A stretch of DNA of 64,000 nt from Ananas comosus. Its lineage: Eukaryota; Streptophyta; Magnoliopsida; Poales; Bromeliaceae. Within the stretch, counting starts at the first letter, position 1, and each line of letters starts with the position of its first letter. Of this stretch, positions 51,098 through 63,238 are shown in pieces. The position numbers were made by a program, and so were the translations under genes. The notes beneath the pieces were generated by a model. The model was not told where the DNA came from, searched no databases, and was given only the letters and a program-made list of their open reading frames with translations. Where the stretch lies: assembly GCF_001540865.1 (NCBI RefSeq), contig NW_017893415.1, positions 1 through 64,000 of the forward strand. Direction: 5' to 3'.

Positions 51098-52983
51098 ACA
51101 GCAAGCAGCAGCAGCAGCAGCTGCGTGGCAGCAGGCCTATTTTAGTCTTTTGACACTCAGCCTTATCTCCAAATGACCCAGCTCGACTCCTGAAGCTGCT
51201 GGAGGGTCCATGGAGCTCAGAGGAAGGGTTTTGCACCTGCCCCACTTTCTCTCTCTAGGTTTTCTCTCTCTTCGAGTAGAAATTGTTGATTTGCGCCTAT
51301 TTCTCGCCGTTCGTCGCGCTAGCTGGTTTGTGGACTTTGGAGCAGCTACGAGTGGGTGGAAAGGACTCGCATGAGAGGTATTTTCGCAGCTCCAACTTTC
51401 AGGGAATCTGAATTGAAGTCTAGGGAGGTAAACAAGCTAGTTTCTCTCTCTAGTTCGAGATTAGTGATAGTTTTTTATGTTGGTTCTCAATTCTTGCTAC
51501 CAGCTGGTTTGAGATAGTTTAAAGCACCAATTGAGGAGTGGTTTTGCTGTATTTCTTCACCCCAAAGTCAGAGTTAAAGCCTTCGAGGTAATTCATGAGT
51601 TTTTCTCTATTTCGATGATGAAAACGATGAAATTAGCGAAGTCATGATGTGATTTTGGGATGTTTGCTCACAGCAGGTTTCCAAATTAATTTGAGCTGAA
51701 TTTGTGACCTTGGGGACTGGTTTCGAAGGTGTTTCAACCTGGGGTAAGTTGAAATTTCAGTTAGAAATTGGATTATGTAAGATTCCGACAATACTACCTA
51801 GTATACGAGTTTGTTGATGTCGTTTTGATGAATGTTCACAGCGAGGCTGCGATTGACTTTCAGATTATCTTTGGCTGATATGTGAGGGCAATTAGAGGCT
51901 TAACTTGAGGTACTAAACTAGCCCAAAACAGAGATTCAAACTATTATTTTGTATTAAGTGCAATTTGTGCCGAAATTGGACATTTCGGTCGTAGTGTTGA
52001 TACGCTTTTCGTGTTTCGGTTTCAGCAGAGTGGGGCACCGTTGAGTTGAGTTTCAGGACTTCTTGTGGCTGGATTGAGCTTAGGGATAGGTGGGTCTGAC
52101 CTTCTTGAAATGGGTGAATTCCCTCTATGTCTCCTTTGACATCCGAGTTGAAGTTATTCCATATTCATGTGAATATATGTATAGTTCAAGGCATTGAGAT
52201 GTGCATTAATGTGTAGATCATATTGGATATGATAGCATCTTTAAACAGTAATGAAAGGTTCAGGATTTGTTCACTGTATATGGTTGCATGTTAAAGTATT
52301 ACGTGTTCATGATAGTAGTAGCTTGAATATGCAATTTTAGCTTGATGCTATCCAAGAGGATATAATGATAAGTTCGTGAATGGACTAATTAGTTCTGTTG
52401 AACCACAAAGAAATTGATGTATTTAGGATTGAGCTATGCAATGTTATATAGCAAGTATAATTGCTATACTCTGAAAGATTAGGTAAAGGCCTTTGTTTCG
52501 CATATGCAATTCTAATTGTAGAATGAATGGCATAGAGATCATGTGAAGAGTGTTTTATCACCTGTTTTACTTGCTTGCATTACCCTGTTAGTTTCTACTT
52601 TCACATGATAGACTTGTATTAATTGTATGCGTATATGTTCTAGTAAGTAACTAGACTTTCATATGATGGCATAACTTGAATGATTATTCAACTGAATATA
52701 ATCTAGTAAATAACTAGATTTGGATATGATAACATACTTGTATAGTCAAGTAGAGATTTATATTGGACTACAGGATATGTGCCATGAGTCTATGAACAGA
52801 ACCTTAGTAAACCACTTTCCTTATGTGTAAGGAGTAGTGAGAGATTGTGAGTGACTGACCAGGTATAGCCTGATAGAATCACTAGTGTGGTGTAAAGCTT
52901 TAACTTGTTAAGTTATATTGAATCTTGTCAACAAGTTGTTGATACTGATTTATGATTGGGTACTACAGTGCCGACCTTGGGTC

Positions 52984-53245
52984 GAGTTGAGATTCCATGT
53001 CAGAGACATGATGCTGTTGAGATATTTGTACCCTGGACTATAGCTAGCATGCCATTATGCTCTTTCGTACATGCTTACGGGGGTCGCGCCCCCCAAGCCC
53101 CGCGTTCCGGAGTGACTTGAGTTGAGATCCCATGTCAGGGACATGATGTTGTTGTGAGACTGGTACTGTGGACTACAGCTTACATGCCATTGTACGCGTT
53201 TGCACACGCTTGCGGGGTCGCTTCCCCCCAGGCCAGCACTCCCGA
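52984..53245 (+). repeat. Tandem duplication of about 130 bp in LTR H
   Basis: Two diverged copies start with GAGTTGAGAT at 52984 and 53119. Each contains 'catgtcag.gacatgatg', an 'ntttcg/gcacatgctt'-like stretch and a GC-rich hairpin before '(c/a)g(c/a)(g/a)(t/c)tcc(g)gag'. Other LTRs have one copy. Confidence 0.75.
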
Positions 53246-54264
53246 ACAGCTTAGCGACAGATGCTCGCAAATGTACGAAATGAGCGCCGACATGGAATGC
53301 CGTGGGGGAGGCTCATCCCTAGAGTGGAGATGTTGACTACCACGGGGCCATTAGGCACGGCGCGGTTTGAACTTACCTTGTGTAAATCCGTTGGAAATTG
53401 GGTTATGTCAAGTATTTTAACCTTAGCTGGACAGAGTAGTAAAGTTACTATATGTCTTGGGTTAAGTGAACTTATTGATGAACAGACTAGAAAGTTGACA
53501 TCATGTTTGGTTAGCGACATAAAGAACGTTTCATTCTTGCTAATGTAGAAAGTAATCACATGATATTATCTGTAATTTCGGTAATAATGAATTATCTTGC
53601 TTGCAATCTGGTATATGTTTAGTTAAATTGTCAAGAACATGATTGATAGAATTCATCCTGATAATTGATACCTGCAGTCTAACGATATGTATTGATTGTT
53701 GAGTAAATAGCATGAGTAGTTTATTTTTACATTTGCTTATTGCATTTACTGGCTTATTGCACTTATTTTCTTATTGCATTTACTTGCTTACTTATCACTA
53801 TCTACTCATGCCACAGTTGACCTAGTGGTGTTCTTCGCCACTCTTGGCGGCTTACCCACTGGGAACTATTGTTTAATAGTTCTCACGCCCTCTTTGTTGT
53901 TGTTTTTACAGAGCCTTCCTCGCGAGGGGTCAGCGGTTAGCTAGAGCCTTTTTGGACGTGTACTAGATCACCTTCAACAGTTTATATAGTTTAGTACAGA
54001 GATGTATATTAAGTTTTTGTTAATTGTACGTTATTCTTATTTCTTGTATTAAGGTTTGGATTGTATAAGTTTTAACTTAAAGACTTGCTCTGATTACCTG
54101 GTTAGAATTGAATGTTTTCACTATATGGTTTGTAGACGCCTTGTGTATACTTGAGTTGTGGTATACACGGCGGGTCTGTGCACGAGCCCGGATATGCTTC
54201 CGCTGGTATCCGGGCGTGACATCTATCCATATTAAAAATGGATCATCGAGCGAAAACAAGCATT

Positions 54265-54800
54265 GGCAAACTCTGATACTACTATTGGATAAAATTAATA
54301 TCCAAAACAAAACGTAAAAATCATATAGATTTTTACATCTTTCGCTGCAGAATATATTACAATTACTAGGATCTGATCTCGTCTTATTTTACGAACTCTT
54401 TGATCCACCAAGAATCTATCTCGCATGTTGTTCTTTCTCGTTGCAAACCGGCTATCAGAGTCGATCGCAGCACCACCACCCAAATCCCTAGGGTTTCTGA
54501 TTGTGCCCTAGAGCGAACCAAAGAGAGAATTTTGGTGGAGATATTATTTTAATTTTTTCGTACCCCTGTATGTGGCCAATACCTCATGTATTTATTGGTC
54601 ATAAGGGCGACATTAATCCTAATCCTATTTTGACTAAATCTTTCATAAATAAAGATTCAAATAGATTATAATCTATCTCTTAGATTTATTTCTTATCCCA
54701 TATAGACTAGAAATATCTCAGATAATTATCAATATTTATTTCTTATTCCATATGGATTGGAAATATTTTTGATAAGTCCCAATATGGACAAATCCTAACA
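54265..54800 (-). mobile_element. Copia-like LTR with primer site (minus strand)
   Basis: The LTR at 54283-54800 (518 bp) has ends TATTGGAT and ATCCTAACA, a degenerate inverted pair (TGTTGGAT expected). On its inner side, on the minus strand, AGTATCAGAG resembles the tRNA-Met primer site. Only about 60 bp of internal sequence remains before solo LTR H. This fits the 5' end of a small Ty1/copia element. Confidence 0.6.
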
Positions 54801-55592
54801 AAAAGGATATTAATAGAGATAGAAAAGAAGAAAGAGTTTGAGAAATAAGAAGAAATAACAAAACTCAAAGCCGTGAGTTAGTAAGAGAAGAAAAAAGGGA
54901 GAAAGAGGGAGCTAGTGGACAAATTCCACAATCTGCAGCTTCTCTGCTGCTGCAACGGAATGTAGCTACGATGGGTTAGAGCTTCAAGATATGCAGCAGC
55001 GATTTGGCAAGTTCGAAATTGTTCCATGTACCGGTCGTATAAATAATCTTGTATGCCATATTTTTAAAATGTTATTATCACAATTTAATTAGACTTTATA
55101 AATGTTTATGTATAAATGTTTTATATAAAGTAGATTACATTTATCTGATTAAATTTTAATTTTATAATATTAATATTAAGAAAATAATTTTAGTGCATGC
55201 AATGCACCAATAGGCTGAGTGTTTGTAATAATTTTTATAGTTAAGAAGAAAATGATAGTGTTTGAGAAAGAATATTTCATACATCAAATGTTAAAATAAA
55301 TTATATATACTATATTTTTAATATGTCATTACAAAAGTATAAAGTATGTAGTTTCTTACGCTTAGTTTTTTTATATGGTGTAGATTGTATGTATAAAATA
55401 CAAAATTTTTCATGCATCCTGAAATTTAGTAAGTATGTTTTATTTTTTAGCATTAAATAGCATAATTCATATGCTAAAAAAAAATAAAGGCTGGGGGCTC
55501 ACCCAACATTCTTCCTACCCAAATTGATATGAAGTACGTGTATAGCTAGAAGGCCACAAAGTCAACAAACGTGCTTTAGATAATAGATATAA
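54801..55592. other. Gene-free AT-rich interval
   Basis: No supported gene. GAA-rich at the left, increasingly AT-rich to the right; a lone GTACCGGT near 55030 is not part of an array. Confidence 0.5.
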
Positions 55593-57205
55593 TAGGGTGG
55601 AATTAGCGAGCGGACTCGGTTCGATCGCGTTGGTCCCGCTCCGATATTTTGGTACCTATTCAGCTTCGCGAGCTTGCATAAAATCAGAGAGCGAGCTTGA
55701 CAAAAAAAAGCTCGAAATTCATTTTCAAGCGAGTTGAGTATTACTCGGGGCATCAGTGACTCGAATTAGGCTCGAAAAGCCCGAATATACTGATATCTAT
55801 ATATATATACATATATATATTTAATATATTAATATACATTATTATATTATATATATATTATGCTATCAAAAGGTATAGATACTGATGCTTTATTTTTTAA
55901 TTTTTAGAATCAACTAATCATTTTTTTGAATATAATACAATTATTATCTTGTGAGACATCATTTAAGGATATTATTTAATTCTAGGAGGGGACCGCAATC
56001 TTGCGCTTACATACAATTCTTAATTAAGGGTCAAAATTCGGAAAAATCAATACTCTTATTTTCGAAGTTAACATAAAAGTATTAGAGGATCTGGGCTTTC
56101 GACCTTTTTTGGATTTTTAGATCATAATCATTCTTTGAACTTGAATACTATTATTATTTTGTAGCGGGACCACTCAATCATATTATTTAATCCTAGGGGA
56201 TGCCACAATCATCCCAACCATACAATTTTTAATCAAAGGGTCAAAAATTCAAAAACATTAAATCCTCTATATTTTCGATAGCATCCCAATCATACAATTT
56301 TTAATCAAAGAGTCAAAAATTTAAAAACATCAAATCCTCTATATTTTCGATAGCATAGTAGTTCTACACCATATATATATATATTAAAAAATATATAAAT
56401 ATAATATATTTTAATTATATATAGGCTGAGTGAATAATCTGAGTTTAGTTAAAATTGGGCCAATATTGTTGGCCTATAAAAACAAACCTAATAGACAAAT
56501 AAAATAGCAAAATTTTACTAAATTTATATTTCCTTTCTTTCTTTTTTTCTTTCACAGAGCTCTAAATTTTCAATATGTTTCTCTCTTTCTATTTTTCTGT
56601 CTCTCACCCCAAGTGGCCAAACCGGTAGCCCTCTAAGTTACCAAGTAACATCATATGCCCGCCGTTGCCTACCTTGCTTTAATTGTATGCTTGAGAAAAT
56701 ATACAAAATATTTTTAAAGTAAAAAATTATTATTCATATAAAATTTTAATTTTAATTATATATGATTGGATAGTTTAATCCAATATTTATTTATATAATT
56801 TATTTATTTTTTGACTGTATAAATGAAAATGAATAATATGGAGATTGAAGGCGGAAGAAAAGACATATGAGGCTGAAAAAATTAGATATTCAACTCATAA
56901 ATTATTTTTTTTCATATTATAATACTATATTTCATATAATTTTTTGTATTTTGAACTATTAGACATATTTTTGTATCAAATTATAGATAATGTTCTATAC
57001 AAATTAAACTATTGATCGTATAATGTTGAGAATTTCAAGCGGCTCGTTTAGGGCTCGAGCTCGCTCGACTTGAAATTAGGCTCGCTCGAGCTCGGCTCGA
57101 ATTAATTTCAATCCAAGCTTGAGCTTAAATTTAAGCTCGAAATTAATTTCAAGCCGAATTTGAGCCGAGGTAAGCTTGCTCGAGCTCGGCTCGTTTCCAC
57201 CCCTA
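55593..57205. mobile_element. Probable hAT-like non-autonomous element (1.6 kb)
   Basis: The left end TAGGGTGGAATTAGCGAGC and the reverse complement of the right end, TAGGGGTGGAAACGAGC, form imperfect terminal inverted repeats. Both ends continue into GAGCTCGAGC-rich subterminal sequence (to about 55790 and from about 57040). No transposase frame is present, and the 8-bp flanks do not match. The interior is AT-rich with a tandem duplication. Confidence 0.5.
56211..56354. repeat. 72-bp tandem duplication
   Basis: Two adjacent copies (56211-56282 and 56283-56354), beginning ATCCCAA(C)(C/T)ATACAATT and ending TTTCGATAGC, with few differences. A more diverged copy of the surrounding unit lies at about 55980-56060. 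Confidence 0.8.
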
Positions 57206-58481
57206 CTAACCCTAAGGCGAACCATAAATTGTTCTAACATGATGCCATTATCATTATAACAGCACATTTCTATCATCCAAATACTGAATTCTAATAGCAC
57301 CAAGAGCTTAGTACTATTAATATAATAGTAGCCTAATCGAAAATCTTTGCGTTTTACTTACTAATATAAATTCACTACCCTATTTCATGCAAATTATTAT
57401 AATGACACAAAAAATAAACTACATAATAGCATATTACAGGATGCCAAAATAAAATTATGCTTAACCACATAAAAGCTAATTGAGTTTACCTTATTTCGAT
57501 ATCCCACAAGAATTGTAACTCTTTCTACAACTTACTTTCATATATGTTCAGAAGATAACAAATAAATAGCTCTCTGATTTTTTTAGAAAATTTAACTTTG
57601 AAACTGTTATTAAAGAATAACCCTAATTGCCTTTTTAAGGTGCATTCCTTTGTTGAACCTAATTGCCAACAATACATTGCGGTAATAAACACCACTTAAG
57701 AAATGATATTCACGTACGAGATCAAAAGTTTGAATTTCTGTATCAACTTCTTAGTTAAGATACTTAATCAAGAAAAATCTAAAACTTTCTGAGCACTATA
57801 CACTATAGGGAAAAAGTTTCGAAGATTAATTCAAATTTTCATGTGGTAAATAACACTAAAGCGCGATATGAATAATATGTTTCGTTCGACATAACCGTCT
57901 TCAAATAGAACTTATTCTTTTTTCAGCACAATATCATTTTCTTTACATGGTTTTATGTCATTTTTGAAGTTCGATCGACCGAGACCTCGAATTAATCGCG
58001 AGAAACCTGGATGGGGGTGTGAAACATATATTTTTCGTGATTAAAATATCAGATGGAATGAATGACGGATCACTTGAAAAATAATTAAATTCTCTTACTC
58101 TCGGTGGGGCTTAATTTTGTTGGGACCAGATGTCCCAACTGCTTCCCAACTGCTTCTACCAAAAGCAGTGGTGGCATGCATGAAAGCTAAAAGCCCTCTA
58201 ATTTGTTGGTGCGCATACAAATACACCCTGTCATGTTGGAACTAAAGAAGAAAAAGGCTTTTGAGTGGAGAGTACGTAATAACTAATGGGGTTTGATCAA
58301 ACGTACCATGGTACATAACATTTAAGGACTTTAGAACCAAAGTTTAAAAAGCAATGTGAGAGACGATTGGTTGGGAAGGTGTGTGATTAGTGGGAGTGAT
58401 TGATGTTATAATATACCTTCGGGTTTTTTTTTTTTTTTTTTTTTTCGGCGTCATAATCAATGGTTTTAGGTGACCTGAAAA
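57206..58481. other. Gene-free AT-rich interval
   Basis: No coding region, RNA gene or clear repeat ends. A T-run of about 20 lies at 58427-58446. Confidence 0.5.
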
Positions 58482-58671
58482 TGTGACACTCGTAAAATTT
58501 AAAATAGTTAGATATATAAAAATATAGTAGAATTAAAACTCTTAATTCGATTATAATATTTTGGCCAGTGGTTAGACCTAACAGATTAAAAGAATTAAGT
58601 GTGCAAAAGCTAAAGTAATTCTAGAATAGGTGACCTCCTAGAGAAGTGGAACGCCACAGTTGATATCAGAG
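58482..58671 (+). mobile_element. TRIM-like short LTR and primer site
   Basis: The LTR candidate at 58482-58658 (177 bp) runs from TGTGACACTCG to CGCCACA (inverted TGTG(A/G)C ends). It is followed after 1 nt by TTGATATCAGAG (58660-58671), close to the tRNA-Met primer site. LTRs this short with a primer site are typical of terminal-repeat retrotransposons in miniature. The second LTR is not found; an hAT-like element begins at 58761. Confidence 0.5.
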
Positions 58672-58760
58672 TCAGTCATCAGACGAAAGTATGAGATAAG
58701 TCTCGACAGAGTCATGATCTGGATAATAAGGTAAGTCAGAATTTGAATGACTCACATAGT

Positions 58761-60002
58761 TAGGAATGTAAAACGGGCAAGGCAACATGTGGGCCACCCG
58801 GCCCGACATGGCCTCGGGCCGGGCTACAGCAGGGCATGAGTACTGTAGCACCTGTGCTGGGCCGACCCGGCTCGAGCCTTTGGGCCGTGCTATGAGCCTC
58901 TCCCTTGGGGCCCAACGACCCGGCACAGTATACGGTTCAAGATGGGCCTGGACCGTGCCGAGCCGAGGAGAGGCAGGTAGTCCGGCACGGCATGACTCAC
59001 TTGGGTCGTGCCAGCCGAGCCAGCACGACCCCGACCCAAGGCCCATGTAGGGATGTCAATGGGTATAGATATCCGAAATTTTATCCGAATCCGAACCTGA
59101 ATGAAACGGATATATCCGATGGATATGAATATAAAAAATAAAAACTCGACGGATATGGATTCGGATATGGATTTTGATTGTACCCGACCCGAACCCGAAC
59201 CCGACCCAAACCCGAATTTATTTTGTATTATATATAATATATATAAAAATTTAATGTTATATTTGAATTTGTATTTTAAAAATTTAGATTTAATATAATA
59301 TATTTTGAAATATTGAAAAAAGAAATAATTGTTTCAGGTTCAAATTTTCGGGTTCGGGTTCGGGTTCGAGTTCGGGTTTCGGATTTTTGGTCAGGTTCGG
59401 GTTTGGATATAGATTTTTAAAATCCGTCGGGTTCGGGTTCGGGGTCGGATTCGGGTCTCGGGTTTGGAGTCCGGTTCGGGTTCGGGTTTTTAAAAATCCG
59501 TCCCGAATCCGACGTTGACATCTCTAGGCCCAAGGCAAGCCTTGGGATATGAGGTCCTTTGCCCTCCTCCCTAGGAGCTCTCCTCCCAAGGTGAGAAGTC
59601 ATTTTGATCCAATGGACCAAAGAATTTTGATCCATTCGATTAAAAAAATCCATCTCATTTTCTTTTTTTTTTTTTCAAAAAAAGTAATACAAATTTATTT
59701 ATTTAAAAAAAATTCATATTTACTTTATTATAATTATTTTTATAAATTTTTAATAATTTAATCAAAATATTAATTTAAATAAAATATCTATTGTTTATAT
59801 TTTTAAATTTTATACTAAGTTTTAAAAAAAATTAAAAAATAAATACTTTAAGAGGCAGGCCTGAAGCACACCCCGTGCCTTCCAGGCCAAAGAGCCCTGT
59901 CGGGCAAGAGGCTAGGCAGCTCAGGCCCAGTTGCGGGCTACGCCGGCCCCTAGCCCGTTACAGGCCGGCTAATGTGCGGCACGGCCCACATTACACCCCC
60001 TA
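58761..60002. mobile_element. Outer hAT-like element, GC-rich ends
   Basis: The left end TAGGAATGTAAAACGGGC and the reverse-complemented right end TAGGGGGTGTAATGTGGGCC are related, as are the GGCCCGACAC-rich subterminal regions. The 8-bp flanks CACATAGT and CACAAAAC agree at 5 of 8. It has an AT-rich centre and no transposase. A smaller hAT-like element is nested at 59048-59526. Confidence 0.55.
59048..59526. mobile_element. Inner hAT-like MITE (479 bp)
   Basis: Ends TAGGGATGTCAA and TTGACATCTCTA are near-perfect inverted repeats. The flanking 8-bp direct repeat GGCCCATG/GGCCCAAG matches at 7 of 8. The interior is rich in GGTTCGGGTTCGG and ATATCCGA-type motifs on opposite sides; no coding capacity. 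Confidence 0.8.
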
Positions 60003-61575
60003 CACAAAACATAAAATGTACAAAAACCCTTCGAGCTTTAGCTTTTTCGTAAATAGGCGTTTAAGCTTTCAATTTTACTATTAGATTCCCAAACTTTATC
60101 GAGTAGTGCAATAAGCTAGCCCTCTTCTTAATTAAAGTTACTAATTCCACGACGTCTCTATTGATCACACGTCTTGCACATAATCTCGTAAAGCCTCAAA
60201 TGTTGAAAAAAAAAAAATTCTATTATTTCTCTGCAATTCTGATAATTAATTAAGTATAAAGATTGAAGAATAAGGTAAATTTCACTTCGGTCTTCGTATG
60301 TTAGGACGGGAAAGTAAATATTTTTCTACCTTGAAGCTTTATCTGAATGGTTGTGTAATTAATAACTTCAATTGAAAAGAGGACCCATTGTACTATTTTA
60401 TAAAGCTTAGGGAGTATAATTATCAAAATTTAAAGTCCAGACACTTATCTGCAAATAAAAAAAAATAAATAAATAAAAAACTCTATTTTTTATTCTCATT
60501 TACTACTCTATTTGAGACAGAAGTGAATTTTTGACGAATCATAAAGGATCAACAAAAAGAGGCCCCTCAATCTTTCGCTCCATTTTTTAGCAGGTTGAGG
60601 CTGTTTTTTTCACTTTCAGCTTCTACTTATCGCCCCATTCAGGATGGATCGGTATGGGAGCTCCATCACCCTAGATCCATCGGAATCCCTGTACCCAACC
60701 TGTATAAAATTTTGTTTTAATTTAAACTCTACACTTATCACTGTATTAAATAGGTTGAATATATAGATTGATCACTGAAAGCTAGATGAATAAATAGACA
60801 AGTTTACTAGTTCTATTAAGAAAAAAAAAAAAAAACTCTTTTATTAAGTTTAGATATTATCATATAAGTTGTAACTTAAGGAGTTGTTCAATTTATAAAA
60901 ACTAATGTGGTGTGACAAATCATTATTGTAAATAAAAGTTTTGCATCTGATTTCAACATTAATCCAAAAAAATTATGTGAGGATATAATTAAGAATTTGT
61001 AATTTAAAACCCCAGATTCGAACAGAGAGCATTTAAAATAACTTAGTTGACTTGACCAGACCAATCGCGTCACCACAACTATTTACATGATTAGGAAAAT
61101 AAAAAGCACCTTAATTACAAAATTATATGTATTGCATTTTAATAATTTGACCCGCAAAATGACAGAGGAGAAGAGCTCTAATCAACTAATTATTTTTTAC
61201 AACACAAATGATAAAACAAATGCCTATGATATACGTGTGCCATACAAAAAATTATATGGAGAAACTGTTATTTTCCAATAATTAAATATACTAGAAAATA
61301 ATAATTTTAATATTTATTTATATTTAATGCTATCTCTAACTCACTCATGTTAAATATTATTTGAACAATCGTTATTTTCCAAATAACTTGAGCTACTAAA
61401 CAATTAACGCTGTTTATAATATATATTTATGTTCGACACCATATACTGCATCTTTAAAGCTATAATATCGAGGTTTCAAAATTTGTGAGTTTTAGCCACT
61501 TGATTTTATGAATCAAAAAATGTTTCTCTTTTTATAGTTAATCTTTTGAGGATGCTCTGATTTTATATTTATGGG
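60003..61575. other. Gene-free AT-rich interval
   Basis: Nothing supported. The short open frame at 61087-61281 has no recognisable feature. Confidence 0.5.
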
Positions 61576-61584
61576 TTCTTTTTA

Positions 61585-63229
61585 GGGATAATTTCATCAA
61601 TACCCCTCTAGGAGACAGTAATTTCATAAATGCCCCTCTAAATTAGAAAATATCAACACTACCCCTCTAAAAAGTAAAACTATTCACAAATACCGTTAAG
61701 ACTAACATTCCGTTAAAAAGTTATCTAAAATTCTATAAATACCAATTTTATCATTATTTCTAATTTAACTAAGTGTAATAATTTAAGATTAATTATATGA
61801 TTAATTCTTAACATTTCAATCACATAATAATTCAACATTCTCTTTAAAATTTTACAATTCAAGATCTACAGTCTATTAAGTGTAATAATTAAATCTTGTT
61901 ATAATTTTTCGCTTTTAAATTATATAATAGTTGTAATACAATTGTCCATTGTAGTATTCAACATTAATTATTTCAAGATTCTTTTTTTGAATTTTATTTA
62001 AATAACTCACATAAGTCATATTAAAAACATTTTGATATCAAAATTCTTGATATTAGAGTATTTTTTATATGACCTGCTCAAACAACAGTTTTCTAATTGA
62101 ACATTTATTGTCAACAAAAAAAAAAAATAACATTGTATGAAGACCCTCTCACCTATTAGTCCACTTCAGCATGGTCTTAACTTTGAATTATATATATATA
62201 TATATAAAAGTAGGGCTACAATACTTTTATAAGTATAGAGTCCTATTTACTCATAAGTTGTTTTCGATAATGGAGCTTCTGAATCAACGATCCAGTCCGT
62301 TAAATATAATTTAGAGTATTTGAAACTTTTAAAAAATAAATTTTGTAATTTTTCGAAATCATAATAACGTCCATCAAGTGGGCATAAAATGAACTATCAA
62401 AATCTCTATATTGATCTTTATCTAGATAGTGAATAAAATTTTCTATTAAAAATTCAATTGATTCCGATTTTTTTACACCATTAAACTAGCAAGTATTCCA
62501 TACCGATCATTAAAAATTGTCAATTTTGTGATCTTTTAATTGTAATGATATAAAAAAAATTATAAAATTTGATTTTTTGAAGTTTTTAAATATTCTAAAT
62601 AATATTTAACGGTATGAATCGTCGATTCGAAAGTTTTATGATTGAAAACGACTTAGGAGTATGAAGGCGATCACACTCATAAGAGTATAGTAGCCTGACT
62701 CTCTCTCTCTATATATACATCCTCTCAACCTTAGTGATTCTTTACTTTTGCAATTGAGTTTTTTTTTTTTTTTTCCAACTAAGTTAAAAAATTTTATCAA
62801 ATTCATGAATAAGGGATCTCAATTGAAAAACTTTAAACTAAGTAAAACGCAAAAACAAAAAAAAAAACTAAAAGTTCAAGGGCTCTTAATGCTAAAAAAT
62901 TGAAGTTAAGGGGGTCTGTTTCAAAATGACCTATAGGTGAGAGGTTCCCATATATTTTATCCACCAATCATCAGTGTTAGAAATGTATTTTTAAAAGTTA
63001 GAAGGGTATTCATGAAATTACTCCTTTATTATTTGTTATCGAAAGAACAACCCAACCAATTTTTTTAAGGGGTAAATTAGTCATTTTATAACTTCACCCT
63101 AACGTCAGTTAGAAAAAAGGGTAATTGTGATAATTTTCTACATTTAAAGGGATACATATGATATTTTTACTTTTATAGGGGTAGTTACGATACTAATATG
63201 TTTAAGAGGACTAGTGATGAAATTGCCCC
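61585..63229. mobile_element. MULE-like non-autonomous element, perfect 9-bp duplication
   Basis: The left end GGGATAATTTCATCAATACC and the reverse complement of the right end, GGGGCAATTTCATCACTAGT, align at about 20 of 25 positions, with similarity extending inward ('acccct(c)taaaaagtaaaa'). The flanks are a perfect 9-bp direct repeat TTCTTTTTA (61576-61584 and 63230-63238). A 9-bp duplication with extended terminal repeats is the Mutator-like hallmark. No transposase. The interior is AT-rich and contains a fold-back element. Confidence 0.8.
62209..62700. mobile_element. Fold-back element with ~130-bp inverted repeats
   Basis: The left arm (from AGTAGGGCTACAATACT) and the right arm (reverse complement AGTCAGGCTACTATACTC) can be aligned for roughly 130 bp, through 'gacgatccagtccgttaaatat'-like sequence, leaving a ~230-bp centre. 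The flanks are TA-rich (62187-62206) and CT-rich (62701 onward). It is nested within the MULE-like element; no coding capacity. Confidence 0.75.
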
Positions 63230-63238
63230 TTCTTTTTA

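Larger units (their letters stand above)
50737..54221 (+). mobile_element. Solo LTR H (3.5 kb, Ty3)
   Basis: From TGTAATACACTGAAC to CCGGGCGTGACA, flanked by a perfect duplication TCTAT (50732-50736 and 54222-54226), with no internal region. It is the longest LTR here, related to that of B: both carry two TGTACCGGTACA sites 22 bp apart (51070 and 51092). It has degenerate repeats each ending in a GAGGTAA-like donor (about 51427, 51588, 51741 and 51907), a CAG microsatellite (about 51106-51121) and a tandem duplication of the stem-loop region (52984-53245). The 3' end has the usual 'tgtagacgcc...ggcgggtctg' signature. Confidence 0.92.

Noticed and set aside
61087..61281. 64-codon frame in the AT-rich right end
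   Set aside because: No recognisable domain, and length expected by chance.
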